Counted from the first letter of the stretch, positions 31,093 through 39,119 are shown. The stretch: DNA of 43,445 nt from Ktedonobacterales bacterium (GCA_036557285.1 DATBHW010000024.1:1-43445); one strand, 5' to 3'. A program made the numbers and translations. Notes: generated from the letters alone by a model not told the origin.

Positions 31093-32204
31093 ATTGTGTG
31101 AACACCTGTCTACGATTGCCGCATGGTGACGTGCGACTTCCGGCTTTTTTGCCGGACGCCACGCTCGGCGTGGTGCGCGGCGTTGACAGCATGGACCTGG
31201 AGAACTGCGGCATCGAGGCGCTGGTGATGAACAGCTTTCACCTGATGCAGCGTCCCGGCTCCTCGACGGTGCAGGCGCTGGGCGGCCTGCACCAGATGGC
31301 TGGGTGGCAGCGCCCGATTGTGACCGATTCGGGCGGCTTCCAGGCGTATTCCTTGATTCGGCAAAATCCCAAATATGGTTCGCTGAACGACAGGGGCATC
31401 ACCTTTCAGCCCGATGGGGCGGCGCGCAAGTTCCATTTTTCGCCGGAAAAGACCATCCAACTGCAACTCAGCTATGGGGCTGACGTGGTGATCTGCCTCG
31501 ATGACTGCACGCATGTAGATGACACCCTGGCGGAACAAGAGGTCTCGGTGCAGCGAACGATTGCCTGGGCCAGACGCTGCAAGCGCGAGTTTGAGCGCCG
31601 CGTCGCGCAAAAAGAGATGCCGCCAGCGCAGCGCCCGCTGCTGTTTGGCGTGATTCAGGGCGGCGGCTCGTTCGATCTGCGCAAACGCTGCGCCAGCGAA
31701 CTGCTGGAGATTGGCTTCGATGGCTTTGGCTTTGGCGGCTGGCCGCTGGACGACAAAGGCAATCTGCTCACTGAAATTATCGCCTATACCAGATCGCTTG
31801 TGCCGCCAGCACTGCCCATGCACGCGCTGGGTGTGGGGCATCCGGCCAATGTAGTCGAATGCTTCCGGCTGGGCTATGATCTCTTCGACAGCGCGATGCC
31901 CACGCGCGACGCCCGGCATGGGCGGCTGTATCGCTTTGAGGGCGAGGCGCTTTCTGCTGCTCAGCCGTTGGCGGGTAAGTGGTTTTCCTATATCTATATC
32001 AATGACGACCAGCACATGAAAAGCGATCAGCCCATCTCGTCGGTGTGTGATGGCCTCTGCTGTAGGCGCTATTCGCAGGGCTATCTGCGCCATCTGTTTA
32101 AGGTTGGCGACAGCCTTTTTATCCGGCTTGCCACCATCCACAACCTGAGCTTCATGGCTCAACTCATGAGGCGGCTGCAAACCCTAACGGCTCCAAACGC
32201 ATGA
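31089..32204 (+). CDS. tRNA-guanine transglycosylase-like protein with atypical pocket
   Basis: TGT swaps a guanine in RNA for a 7-deazaguanine base (preQ1 in bacteria, at anticodon position 34). The 371-residue protein covers the whole TGT barrel. Catalytic aspartates are kept: D80 in VTDSGGFQAYSL and D267 in LFDSAMPTRDARHG. D138 (LDDC) and Q190 (VIQGG) bind the base. Two features deviate. The pocket loop, usually GGLAVGE, is FGGWPLDD (215-222). The zinc motif, usually CxCxxC plus His, reads C320-D-G-L-C324-C325 with H351 kept, so the second Cys has moved. It could be the normal TGT of this lineage or a paralogue with another substrate. It overlaps both neighbours by four bases. Confidence 0.85.
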   Translation: MNCVNTCLRLPHGDVRLPAFLPDATLGVVRGVDSMDLENCGIEALVMNSFHLMQRPGSSTVQALGGLHQMAGWQRPIVTDSGGFQAYSLIRQNPKYGSLNDRGITFQPDGAARKFHFSPEKTIQLQLSYGADVVICLDDCTHVDDTLAEQEVSVQRTIAWARRCKREFERRVAQKEMPPAQRPLLFGVIQGGGSFDLRKRCASELLEIGFDGFGFGGWPLDDKGNLLTEIIAYTRSLVPPALPMHALGVGHPANVVECFRLGYDLFDSAMPTRDARHGRLYRFEGEALSAAQPLAGKWFSYIYINDDQHMKSDQPISSVCDGLCCRRYSQGYLRHLFKVGDSLFIRLATIHNLSFMAQLMRRLQTLTAPNA

Positions 32205-33019
32205 ACAAACTCCCCGACTCTCTAAGCCATCTGGACACGCTTACCCAGGCAGTGCTTACCAGCCCCAGGTATCGCAGCATCTGCCCGGAGGTGGTCCGCG
32301 ACATTGGGGCGTGCGAACTGACGAAACGACGGAATCTGCCCGAAGCGATCAAAGCCACCAAAGCGAAACTGCATCAAATTGGGGGAGCCTATCTTACCGG
32401 CAGGCAGTATGCGCAGTGGCTTGACGCGCTTACGCAGGCGTATCAGACGGGAGGAGAGCCATCGCTCAAAGATGCGTGCAGGCAGGTGATGGCTTATCAC
32501 TCGTCTACGCGGGAGCGCCTGCCCATCCTTGAGCGGTTCTATGTCAGCGCCTTGGCCGATCTGCCTCCAGCGCGGGTAGTGCTTGATCTGGCCTGTGGGC
32601 TGAATCCGCTTGCCGTCGCCTGGATGCCGCTGGCGGCGGACGTTGAATACCATGCCTATGATCTGTATCAGGATATGGCTGATTTTCTAAACGGCTTCCT
32701 GGCGCTGGCGCGTGTTCAGGGACACGCAGAAGCCCGCGATGTGCTGAGCCGCTGTCCCACTCAACACGCTGATCTGGCCTTGCTCTTGAAAGCACTGCCC
32801 TGCCTTGAGCAGTTGGACGCGCAGGCAGGTATCCGGCTGCTGGAAGGGGTCAACGCCGATCACCTGCTGGTTTCGTTTCCCGCGCAGAGCCTGGGCGGGA
32901 AGAAGAAGGGGATGGTTCAGCACTACGAGGCGCACTTTCGCCAACTGGTCGCGGGCAAGCCCTGGTCCATCAAGCGTCTGGAGTTCGCAACCGAAGTAGC
33001 GTTTCTTATCAGCAAGTAG
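32201..33019 (+). CDS. 16S rRNA m7G1405 methyltransferase homologue (ArmA/RmtB/FmrO family)
   Basis: Family members methylate N7 of G1405 in the 16S A site and give high resistance to 4,6-disubstituted aminoglycosides such as gentamicin and kanamycin. The 272-residue protein aligns over its whole length with RmtB/ArmA-type enzymes. It has the N-terminal helical recognition domain with YRSICPEVVRDI, AIKATKAKLHQIGGAY and HSSTRERLPILERFY (100-114). SAM motif I is VLDLACGLNPLAV (127-139). Then come DLALLLKALPCLE (191-203) and SFPAQSLGGKKKGM (225-238). All key stretches are intact, so it is probably active. No aminoglycoside biosynthesis genes and no mobile element are adjacent. It is coupled to the TGT-like gene by an ATGA overlap. 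Confidence 0.92.
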   Translation: MNKLPDSLSHLDTLTQAVLTSPRYRSICPEVVRDIGACELTKRRNLPEAIKATKAKLHQIGGAYLTGRQYAQWLDALTQAYQTGGEPSLKDACRQVMAYHSSTRERLPILERFYVSALADLPPARVVLDLACGLNPLAVAWMPLAADVEYHAYDLYQDMADFLNGFLALARVQGHAEARDVLSRCPTQHADLALLLKALPCLEQLDAQAGIRLLEGVNADHLLVSFPAQSLGGKKKGMVQHYEAHFRQLVAGKPWSIKRLEFATEVAFLISK

Positions 33020-33302
33020 CTGCTTGACGGAGCGGGTATAATTATTACATGCGATTTCCACCATCTCTCCGCTATCACTATCATATGTTCCACGCCTGGG
33101 GTGAAGCTCAGGCCACCACAGGGCGCTGTACGGCGCGCTGATGGCGCTGTGCGCTCACCCGCTTCTTTCTTTTCCTCTCTTTTCCTTGCTATACTCTATT
33201 ACCTGGCTATGCGCAGCGCCGCCAGGAAAACACCCCTCCTCAAGCGGATGTGGTGTAACTTTTTGCGATAACTTGAGACCGTATACATAAGGGAGTGGGA
33301 TC

Positions 33303-34586
33303 ATGGCAAGCTATAAGGCGGTGGCCGGAACACAAGACATCTTGCCGGATGAGCAGCCATACTGGCGCTTTGTGGAGCAGACCGTGGCGGAGGTGATGCG
33401 CCTGTATGGCTACCAGCGCATCGAGACGCCGACCTTCGAGGCGACGCCGGTCTTTCAGCGCAGCGTCGGCGAAGGCACGGATATTGTCGAGAAGGAGATG
33501 TACTCGTTCGAGGATCGCGGCGGCGATCACCTGACGCTGCGCCCGGAGGGTACGGCGGGCGTCGTGCGGGCCTATCTGGAGCATGGCCTGTTTATGAAGC
33601 CGCAGCCGGTAAAGCTCTATTATCTGCGCCTGCCGATGTTTCGTTACGAACGCCAGCAGCGCGGGCGCTATCGAGAGCATCATCAGTTTGGCTGCGAGGC
33701 TCTGGGAGAGACCGACCCTGCCGTTGACGCCGAAATTATCGGCGTCTTGATGCAGGTGTATAGCGCGCTGGGGCTGCGCGGGATCGATCTGCACCTGAAC
33801 AGCGTGGGGGATCGGGTGTGCCGCCCGCGCTATGTGCAGGCGCTGCTGGATTACTACCGGCCTCTCTACGCTGATCTTTGCCAGGATTGCAAGGTGCGTT
33901 TTGACAAGAACCCGCTGCGGCTGTTGGATTGCAAGCAGCCGCAGGACCAGCCGAAGATCGCGGGCGCGCCCAAGATGCTGGAATATCTGTGCGAGGAGTG
34001 CGCGACGCATTTTGCTGAGGTGCGGCGGCTGTTGGAGGCCGAGGACATCGCCTATGTCATTGATCCGCTGCTGGTGCGCGGACTTGATTACTATACACGC
34101 ACGGCGTTTGAGGCGGTGCCGCAGACGGGCGCGAGCCGCAGGCAGGGTGTGGTGGGCGGCGGCGGACGTTATGATGGGCTGGCCGAACTGTTGGGCGGAC
34201 GCTCGACGCCAGGGATTGGCTTTGGCGCGGGGATGGAACGTATCATTGAGTTTATGCAGGAGCAGCAGATTCAACCGCCTGCCGAGCCGGAGCCGCTGGC
34301 CTATGTGGCCTATGTCGGCGCCGAGGCAAAGGCAGAGGCCATGCGGCTGACGGCTGAATTGCGCCGGGTAGGTGTGGCTGCTGCGCTCGCTTTTGGGGAT
34401 CGCCGCTTAGCAGCCCAAATGAAGCAGGCGGATGCGAGTGGCGCGCGGTATGCCTTGATCCTTGGCGAAGAGGAAATCAAGAGCGGCATGGTGAAGGTGC
34501 GTGATCTGGCTGCGCCAAAAGAGGAGAGAGACAGGAAGGATTTCAGTATCAGGCGCGATGAGGCGCTGGCGTTCATGCGAGGCTAG
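33303..34586 (+). CDS. hisS: Histidyl-tRNA synthetase
   Basis: A class II aminoacyl-tRNA synthetase that charges tRNA-His. The 427-residue length is normal. Seen are the N-terminal GTQDILPDEQPYWRFVEQTV, motif 2 with MFRYERQQRGRYREHHQFGCEALG, the histidine-specific RGLDYYTRTAFE near residues 259-270, motif 3 in GGGRYDGLAELLGG...GFGAGMER, and the C-terminal anticodon-binding domain (about 335-420). AAGGGAG precedes the ATG. The 283 bases upstream contain a TATACT (33190-33195) without a good -35 and a pyrimidine-rich tract; a T-box was looked for and not seen. It probably heads a hisS-cysE-cysK operon (21-base gap to cysE). Confidence 0.96.
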   Translation: MASYKAVAGTQDILPDEQPYWRFVEQTVAEVMRLYGYQRIETPTFEATPVFQRSVGEGTDIVEKEMYSFEDRGGDHLTLRPEGTAGVVRAYLEHGLFMKPQPVKLYYLRLPMFRYERQQRGRYREHHQFGCEALGETDPAVDAEIIGVLMQVYSALGLRGIDLHLNSVGDRVCRPRYVQALLDYYRPLYADLCQDCKVRFDKNPLRLLDCKQPQDQPKIAGAPKMLEYLCEECATHFAEVRRLLEAEDIAYVIDPLLVRGLDYYTRTAFEAVPQTGASRRQGVVGGGGRYDGLAELLGGRSTPGIGFGAGMERIIEFMQEQQIQPPAEPEPLAYVAYVGAEAKAEAMRLTAELRRVGVAAALAFGDRRLAAQMKQADASGARYALILGEEEIKSGMVKVRDLAAPKEERDRKDFSIRRDEALAFMRG

Positions 34587-34607
34587 CATAGGAAAGGAAC
34601 GATAACT

Positions 34608-35333
34608 ATGGCGCTTATCGAGAGCCGAGAGCAAGAGACGCAAGCAGCCCCGGAGCGGCCCGGCGAATCTGAGGCGCCCCCTCGATTGATGCGCAGCCTG
34701 GAGAGCGGAAGCCCGCCGAAGCCGCGTGAGCGTCGTCGTCGCTTCCGCTGGCCGGATGCGATTGATGTTATTTTTGAGAAAGACCCGGCGGCGCTCAACA
34801 TCTTCGAGGCGCTGATGTATCAGGGGCTGCACGCGATAGCCCTGCATCGCGTGGCCCACACGCTCTACCGGGCGCATATTCCCATCCTGCCCCGCTTGAT
34901 CTCGCAGATTGGCCGCTTGCTGACAGGGGGCATAGAGATTCATCCGGGCGCGAAGATCGGCAAACGGTTCTTCATCGATCATGGCTCCGGTGTGGTGATC
35001 GGTGAGACGGCGGAGATTGGGCAGAACGTCATGCTCTATCATCAGGTGACGTTGGGAGCCACAGGCTGGTGGAAAAGTATGGGGCCGAATCGTCGGGTGA
35101 AACGCCACCCGACAATTGAGGATAACGTCACGATTGGCAGCGGGGCCTTTATCCTGGGGCCAGTGACCATCGGGCGCAACAGTAAGATCGGCGCGATGGC
35201 GCTGGTACTGGAGGATGTGCCGCCAGATTCAGTCGTGGTCGCCAAGCCCGCTGAACTCCTGGTGCTGCGTGGCAAGCCATTGCCGCAGCACCGGGAACTG
35301 ACGCAGGGTTGGGAGCCAGACTATCAGATTTAA
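34608..35333 (+). CDS. cysE: Serine O-acetyltransferase
   Basis: CysE makes O-acetylserine from serine and acetyl-CoA, the first step of cysteine synthesis. The 241-residue protein starts with a 60-residue Pro/Arg/Glu-rich tail that is not part of the family core. The helical domain ([32 protein letters not shown]) and the left-handed beta-helix follow, with hexapeptide repeats from about 105: [63 protein letters not shown]. The catalytic His is in FIDHGSG and the second in [17 protein letters not shown] precedes the ATG. The cysK gene 42 bases downstream gives the next step, and the two proteins usually form a complex. Confidence 0.95.
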   Translation: MALIESREQETQAAPERPGESEAPPRLMRSLESGSPPKPRERRRRFRWPDAIDVIFEKDPAALNIFEALMYQGLHAIALHRVAHTLYRAHIPILPRLISQIGRLLTGGIEIHPGAKIGKRFFIDHGSGVVIGETAEIGQNVMLYHQVTLGATGWWKSMGPNRRVKRHPTIEDNVTIGSGAFILGPVTIGRNSKIGAMALVLEDVPPDSVVVAKPAELLVLRGKPLPQHRELTQGWEPDYQI

Positions 35334-35375
35334 TACCCGGGCTGGATAGCTCGGAGAACAAGGAGCAACACCTAC

Positions 35376-36314
35376 ATGGCATGGGCCAACGATGCAACCG
35401 AGTTGATGGGGCGCACGCCGCTGGTGCGCCTGAACCATGTGACCGATGGGGCGCAGGCGACGGTGCTGGCGAAAATCGAGGCGTTTCAACCCGGCTATAG
35501 TGTGAAGGACCGCATTGCGGTCAGCATGATCCGCGAGGCCGAGAAAGAAGGGATACTGACGCCAGGCAAGAGTGTGATCGTCGAGCCGACCAGCGGGAAT
35601 ACCGGGATTGGGCTGGCCTGGGTGGCGGCAGCGCGCGGCTATCGCTGCATTCTGATTATGCCCGATACGATGAGCGTGGAGCGGCGGATGGTGCTGGCCC
35701 ATTATGGCGCGCAGCTTGAACTGACCCCCGGCGCGCAGGGTATGAAAGCCGCCATCGCGCGCGCCGAGGAGATTGTAGCAACGACGCCCGATGCCTGGAT
35801 GCCCCAGCAGTTTCAGAATCCGGCAAACCCCAAGATTCATCGGGAAACAACAGCCGAAGAAATCTGGAACGATACCGAAGGGCAGGTTGATATGCTGGTC
35901 GCCGGAATCGGCACCGGCGGGACGATTACCGGCGTATCGGAGGTCATCAAGCCCCGCAAGCCGTCGTTCCGCGCGATTGCCGTTGAGCCAACGGCTTCGC
36001 CGTTCCTCTCTGGCGGGCAGCCGAATCCACCCAATCGGATTCAAGGTCTTGGCGCTGGCTTTGCGCCCGATGTCCTGCGCACAGAGCTGCTGGATGAGAT
36101 CGTCACCGTAGATAACGATGACGCAATCAACATGACGCGGCGGATGGCCCGCGAGGAGGGTTTGCTGGTTGGCATCAGTTCCGGCGCGGCGGTATATGCG
36201 GCGGCGCAGATAGCTAAGCGCCCGGAGAGCGCCAATAAGGTGATTGTCGTTGTGCTGCCGGACCTCGGCGAGCGTTATCTCAGCACGCCGCTCTTCGACC
36301 ACGTGCGTGAATAG
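35376..36314 (+). CDS. cysK: Cysteine synthase (O-acetylserine sulfhydrylase)
   Basis: A PLP enzyme that joins O-acetylserine and sulfide to give cysteine. The 312-residue protein has the PLP-binding K44 (GYSVKDR), the substrate loop TSGNTG (72-77), the phosphate-binding GTGGT (178-182, in [10 protein letters not shown]) and a Ser near the pyridine N in GISSGAA. The segment [13 protein letters not shown] is typical of CysK rather than cystathionine beta-synthase. AAGGAG precedes the ATG. It ends the hisS-cysE-cysK gene group. The C-terminus [12 protein letters not shown] lacks no family part. Confidence 0.96.
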   Translation: MAWANDATELMGRTPLVRLNHVTDGAQATVLAKIEAFQPGYSVKDRIAVSMIREAEKEGILTPGKSVIVEPTSGNTGIGLAWVAAARGYRCILIMPDTMSVERRMVLAHYGAQLELTPGAQGMKAAIARAEEIVATTPDAWMPQQFQNPANPKIHRETTAEEIWNDTEGQVDMLVAGIGTGGTITGVSEVIKPRKPSFRAIAVEPTASPFLSGGQPNPPNRIQGLGAGFAPDVLRTELLDEIVTVDNDDAINMTRRMAREEGLLVGISSGAAVYAAAQIAKRPESANKVIVVVLPDLGERYLSTPLFDHVRE

Positions 36315-36381
36315 GGTGTATCGCCGCAGCAGGGCTTCTTCGTGGAACACAAGGAAGAACACTGCATGCAGTTCGACGCCC

Positions 36382-36410
36382 TTGACAAGCGGCAGTAAGC
36401 TTGGGATAAT
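36382..36410 (+). promoter_or_regulatory. Promoter of the RNHCP gene
   Basis: TTGACA (36382-36387), a 17-nt spacer and GATAAT (36405-36410) form a near-perfect promoter. The start near 36417 lies about 178 bases before the coding start, so a long leader is transcribed. The 67 bases between cysK and this promoter hold no clear terminator. Confidence 0.82.
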
Positions 36411-36419
36411 TCACCCTGT

Positions 36420-36594
36420 TTGAGAGGCATCTTGTTAATACGATGAGTCTCCCCCATCCGGGGGCTAGAAGTGAAGGGGCCTTTGATGCGTGCGCTTGTA
36501 AGCAAGGTCGCGACCCCCGAAATACCGGCTAGTCGGTGTGAAGCCTGTATGGCTTCGCCGACCTGGCGCCGAAAGGCAATCAAGAGGAGAACCC
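36420..36594 (+). ncRNA. Long hairpin-rich 5' leader of the RNHCP gene (candidate cis-regulatory RNA)
   Basis: Between promoter and start codon lie several local stems: a C-rich/G-rich pair (36450-36464, CCCC with GGGG), CTTG/CAAG closed by TAAG (about 36495-36506), the self-complementary GGTCGCGACC, ACCG/CGGT (about 36524-36537), a 6-bp perfect GAAGCC/GGCTTC with loop TGTAT (36540-36556), and GCC-GAAA-GGC, a GNRA-capped stem (36569-36578) just before the ribosome site AAGAGGAG. The last stem is placed to control translation. No known riboswitch class was recognised. The long GGGG (36475) to CCCC (36513) pairing could enclose a multi-branched domain. Confidence 0.5.
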
Positions 36595-37128
36595 TTGTCT
36601 CACAACACTACACAGGCCCCGGACGACGCATGGGAGGAGGCCGACGCTGAGGCTGGCGGCTCCGCCTATACGCTGCGCAAGCAAAACCGTCTGCGCAGCC
36701 AGCAGCAGTATGCCAGCCAGCGTGCCTCGCGCGAGCGTGGTGATGGCTCCGACGCTGCGCGGGCGCGCCCGGCGCAGCGCCGCCAGCGCCCCAACCAGCC
36801 TGAAGAGTTCAGGTGCCGTCACTGCCGGACGATGATCGGGCCGGTCCCAAGCGGTGGGCGGCATCGCAATCACTGCCCGATCTGCTTGCATTCACGCCAT
36901 GTGGATGAGAAGATGCCGGGAGACCGCCTCAGTCCTTGCGGCGGGACGATGGCTCCTATCGGTCATTTTGCCCGGCCCACTGGCGAATACGGACTCGTGC
37001 ATCACTGTCTCTCGTGTGGCGTCAGGCGCCATAACCGCATCGCTGCCGATGATGATTTCGATCTGGTCCTGGCGCTGCCCGATCTGACACGCGCCTGGCT
37101 GACAGAGGATAGCGAACACACGGCGTAA
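36595..37128 (+). CDS. RNHCP-domain zinc-binding protein
   Basis: The 177-residue protein has a 70-residue Gln/Arg-rich, probably disordered N-terminus. The RNHCP domain follows (about 72-145), recognised by the motif itself, RNHCP at 91-95. Cysteines C74/C77, C94/C97, C115 and C138/C141 are spaced like zinc ribbons. The family has no established function; Zn-dependent RNA or DNA binding is a reasonable guess. The TTG at 36595 is chosen because AAGAGGAG lies 5 nt before it; a GTG at 36538 lies in a leader hairpin and has no ribosome site. It has its own promoter, leader and terminator, so it is a single-gene unit. Confidence 0.8.
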   Translation: MSHNTTQAPDDAWEEADAEAGGSAYTLRKQNRLRSQQQYASQRASRERGDGSDAARARPAQRRQRPNQPEEFRCRHCRTMIGPVPSGGRHRNHCPICLHSRHVDEKMPGDRLSPCGGTMAPIGHFARPTGEYGLVHHCLSCGVRRHNRIAADDDFDLVLALPDLTRAWLTEDSEHTA

Positions 37129-37136
37129 CCTTTCAG

Positions 37137-37189
37137 CATGAACAACGGGCAGCGGAGAGGTCATTACTCTCCGCTGCCCGTTGTTCATG
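37137..37189. terminator. Very long perfect hairpin after the RNHCP gene
   Basis: Arms 37137-37159 and 37167-37189 are perfectly complementary over 23 bp with the 7-base loop GTCATTA. It begins 8 bases after the stop codon. No strong T run follows (CCCGTTTCG). It is of the same style as the hairpins at 982-1032 and 42676-42721, but the sequence differs. Confidence 0.8.
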
Positions 37190-37274
37190 GCCCGTTTCGT
37201 GCAAGCAACAAGTATCTATTCTGCTCTGGATTGATATGCTGCTTCCACCTCTGGCTCTGCTGAAAGGGGTTCCA

Positions 37275-37757
37275 ATGCTCCCTTCCGATAGTTTTCCTGG
37301 CGATGCCTCTGCGCTTCCCGATCACCCGCTTGATTTCGCGGAGGGCATGGCCCATCCAGACACGCGGGGGGCCAGTGATGGCCGTCTGGATCGTGAAGTA
37401 GTGATTGAGGCGCTGCGCGCGTGTTATGACCCTTGCTGTCGGGAGCGCGGAGTGAGTGTGGTTGATCTGGGGCTGATTCAAGCGGTGCAGGTAGAGGGTG
37501 GGCAGGTCTCGGTGACGATGCTGCTGACGAGCGGCTGGTATCCGTTTTCGGCGCATCTGGAGCAGATCGTCGAGGCGGAGGTCCGGCGGCTGCCAGGCGT
37601 GGAGCAGGCCCATGTAGAGGTGGTCTGGCATCCGGTCTGGACACCTGCGCGCATGTCCGATGAGGCGCGGCATCGCCTGACGCTGCCAATGGCCCAATTG
37701 CTGCCGCTGCGCGAGGCGCTGTCAGGGGAGCGCGAAGACGCCGCGCCCTCCTCCTGA
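37275..37757 (+). CDS. MIP18/DUF59 (SufT/PaaD-like) metal-sulfur cluster assembly protein
   Basis: DUF59 proteins help mature Fe-S proteins. The 160-residue protein has a 35-residue flexible N-terminus, then the DUF59 core at about 40-130: EVVIEALRACYDPCCRERGVSVVDLGLIQAVQVEGGQVSVTMLLTS. The usual DPE(I/L).NI.DLGL sequence is altered to DPCCRERGVSVVDLGL, so the acidic residue after DP is replaced by Cys-Cys, which might itself bind a cluster. Trp-rich VEVVWHPVWTPARMSDEAR follows. AAAGGGG precedes the ATG at 37275. The ISAs1 element is inserted at its end: the stop TGA (37755-37757) lies in the target duplication, and the protein is intact. Confidence 0.8.
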   Translation: MLPSDSFPGDASALPDHPLDFAEGMAHPDTRGASDGRLDREVVIEALRACYDPCCRERGVSVVDLGLIQAVQVEGGQVSVTMLLTSGWYPFSAHLEQIVEAEVRRLPGVEQAHVEVVWHPVWTPARMSDEARHRLTLPMAQLLPLREALSGEREDAAPSS

Positions 37758-37760
37758 TGC
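37752..37760. repeat. Left copy of 9-bp target-site duplication
   Basis: TCCTGATGC directly abuts the left end of the ISAs1 element and is repeated exactly at 39103-39111. The copy includes the stop codon of the SufT-like gene. Lengths of 8-10 bp are usual for ISAs1 elements. Confidence 0.88.
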
Positions 37761-39102
37761 CAGGGCTATTTAATAGTCAGTAAAGAACGAAGGAGAAGGC
37801 GGACAGCCAAAGTAGGGTGCGCATCCAGGCGGCGCATCAACTGGGGAGCATTGCGCACCCCCAAGAAGTCGAACAGAGCCAGAACCAGATTGTTGAGAGC
37901 CGCTACCACTTGAGGTGCTGCCCCTTTGCGGACCTGGCAGTGATCTTCACGGAGGGTCACATCGCGCCTCCAATGCAAGCGGTTTTCGATGTGCCAATGC
38001 GCCCGGACCAACGCCAATAGACGCGAGGCGTCCGCCTGTTTTGGAGACAGGCTGCTGATGCCGTAGATTGTCTGGCTGCGCTTCTGTCCCCGCTGTTCAA
38101 CGCTGCGCCGCAGGCAAAAGACCTGTTCGACACCCGACCAGGTGGAGGCCAGGAACTCGTTCAGTTCGGTGCTGGCAATGAGTTCGCGCCGTTCCAGCCG
38201 TCCATGTCCCTTGGTGCAGGTTGCTGCTTGCCGCCAATCCCGACAATCGGGCGGTGGCTCGCTGAAGAAGAGGCGCAAGTCTTCCTCCAGCGTGGGCTGA
38301 TTGGCCTTGGCGAACAGGACGTAATCGCCTCCACAGCGGATAATCTGGGCACAGCACCCGCGTTGGGTGTGCAGGGCGTCCGCTGTCACGATGCGTCCGG
38401 TGACGTGGGCGGGCGTGAGCAGGGTAGCTTCCAGCGTGATCTCATTGCCTTTGTCAGGCACCGCCTGTTGGGCCAGAACCACGCCCGTCTGGGCCTCATA
38501 GAGCGCGACCAGATGGCAACTCGGCTCATCAGGAGCAGCATGGCCGAGTGTACCCCGCAGCGTTTTCCCATCTAAGACCACCTGGTCGTGCTGCTCGTGT
38601 GCATCTGCTTGAGTCAGCAATCGGCTTGGCTCCCCTGCGCAGCGGCGCTCAGCTTCCAGCCGCGTCAGCCAACTAGCGAGCAGGTGTGTGACCTCCTGGT
38701 CATCCACCATGCGTAACACGTTGCTGTAGGTCGCCACACAAGGAAACTGCTGACGGGCAGCAGGCAACACTTGATGCAGCCAGTCCGCGCGGAGCCGCAC
38801 CCACTCGGCAATGGCGGCCAGCGTGGTCATCCCTGCCAATTTGCCTAAAGTCAGCAGGCTCAGAACCAACACTAGGCTATACCGCTTCCCGCGTGGTCGC
38901 CGCCTATCAGTTATCTGTTCAAAGACGTGATAGAGGGACAAGGCAGCTATCTCCTGCTCGTGGTCGACGGGGGCCAAGGCTCGGTGGAACGTGTTAGAGT
39001 GCATAGAGGGCCAGGTCTCGCTTTCAATGAGGATGAGTGTTCGCTCATTGTAGCAAGGCATGGCTCCCTTCTTCTCTGCTTCTGGACTTTTAAATAGCCC
39101 TG
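37761..39102 (-). mobile_element. Complete ISAs1-family insertion sequence (1342 bp)
   Basis: Terminal inverted repeats at 37761-37778 and 39085-39102 match in 17 of 18 positions (outer end CAGGGCTATTTAA). Perfect 9-bp direct repeats flank them. The single transposase gene fills the element and is intact. Exact target duplications and near-identical ends indicate a recent, probably still mobile insertion. It separates the SufT-like gene from the promoter of the parvulin gene without damaging either. Confidence 0.93.
37766..39061 (-). CDS. ISAs1-family DDE transposase
   Basis: The 431-residue protein is full length. The N-terminal DDE_Tnp_1-associated region has LYHVFEQITDRRRPRGKRYSLVLVLSLL. 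Catalytic segments of the ISAs1 group follow: VVLDGKTLRGT (first Asp), the GRIVTADALHTQRG block (second Asp), and HWHIENRLHWRRDVTLREDHC, which holds the catalytic Glu near the C-terminus. No frameshift or stop is seen. The start at 39061 lies 24 bases inside the right end after AAGGGAG, with short spacing; an ATG at 39004 (MHSNTFHR) is an alternative. The stop almost touches the left inverted repeat. Confidence 0.95.
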   Translation of the reverse strand: MPCYNERTLILIESETWPSMHSNTFHRALAPVDHEQEIAALSLYHVFEQITDRRRPRGKRYSLVLVLSLLTLGKLAGMTTLAAIAEWVRLRADWLHQVLPAARQQFPCVATYSNVLRMVDDQEVTHLLASWLTRLEAERRCAGEPSRLLTQADAHEQHDQVVLDGKTLRGTLGHAAPDEPSCHLVALYEAQTGVVLAQQAVPDKGNEITLEATLLTPAHVTGRIVTADALHTQRGCCAQIIRCGGDYVLFAKANQPTLEEDLRLFFSEPPPDCRDWRQAATCTKGHGRLERRELIASTELNEFLASTWSGVEQVFCLRRSVEQRGQKRSQTIYGISSLSPKQADASRLLALVRAHWHIENRLHWRRDVTLREDHCQVRKGAAPQVVAALNNLVLALFDFLGVRNAPQLMRRLDAHPTLAVRLLLRSLLTIK

Positions 39103-39111
39103 TCCTGATGC
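39103..39111. repeat. Right copy of 9-bp target-site duplication
   Basis: TCCTGATGC directly follows the right end of the ISAs1 element, an exact copy of 37752-37760. The -35 of the parvulin gene begins 9 bases further on. Confidence 0.88.
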
Positions 39112-39119
39112 TGCCTCGA

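Noticed and set aside
33020-33302. Possible T-box or riboswitch before hisS
   Set aside because: No T-box sequence, specifier loop or terminator/antiterminator pair could be found; only a pyrimidine-rich tract and an isolated TATACT.
36420-36594. Assignment of the RNHCP leader as an IscB/TnpB guide RNA
   Set aside because: No IscB or TnpB gene adjoins it and no conserved element could be matched from memory, so it is kept only as a structured leader.
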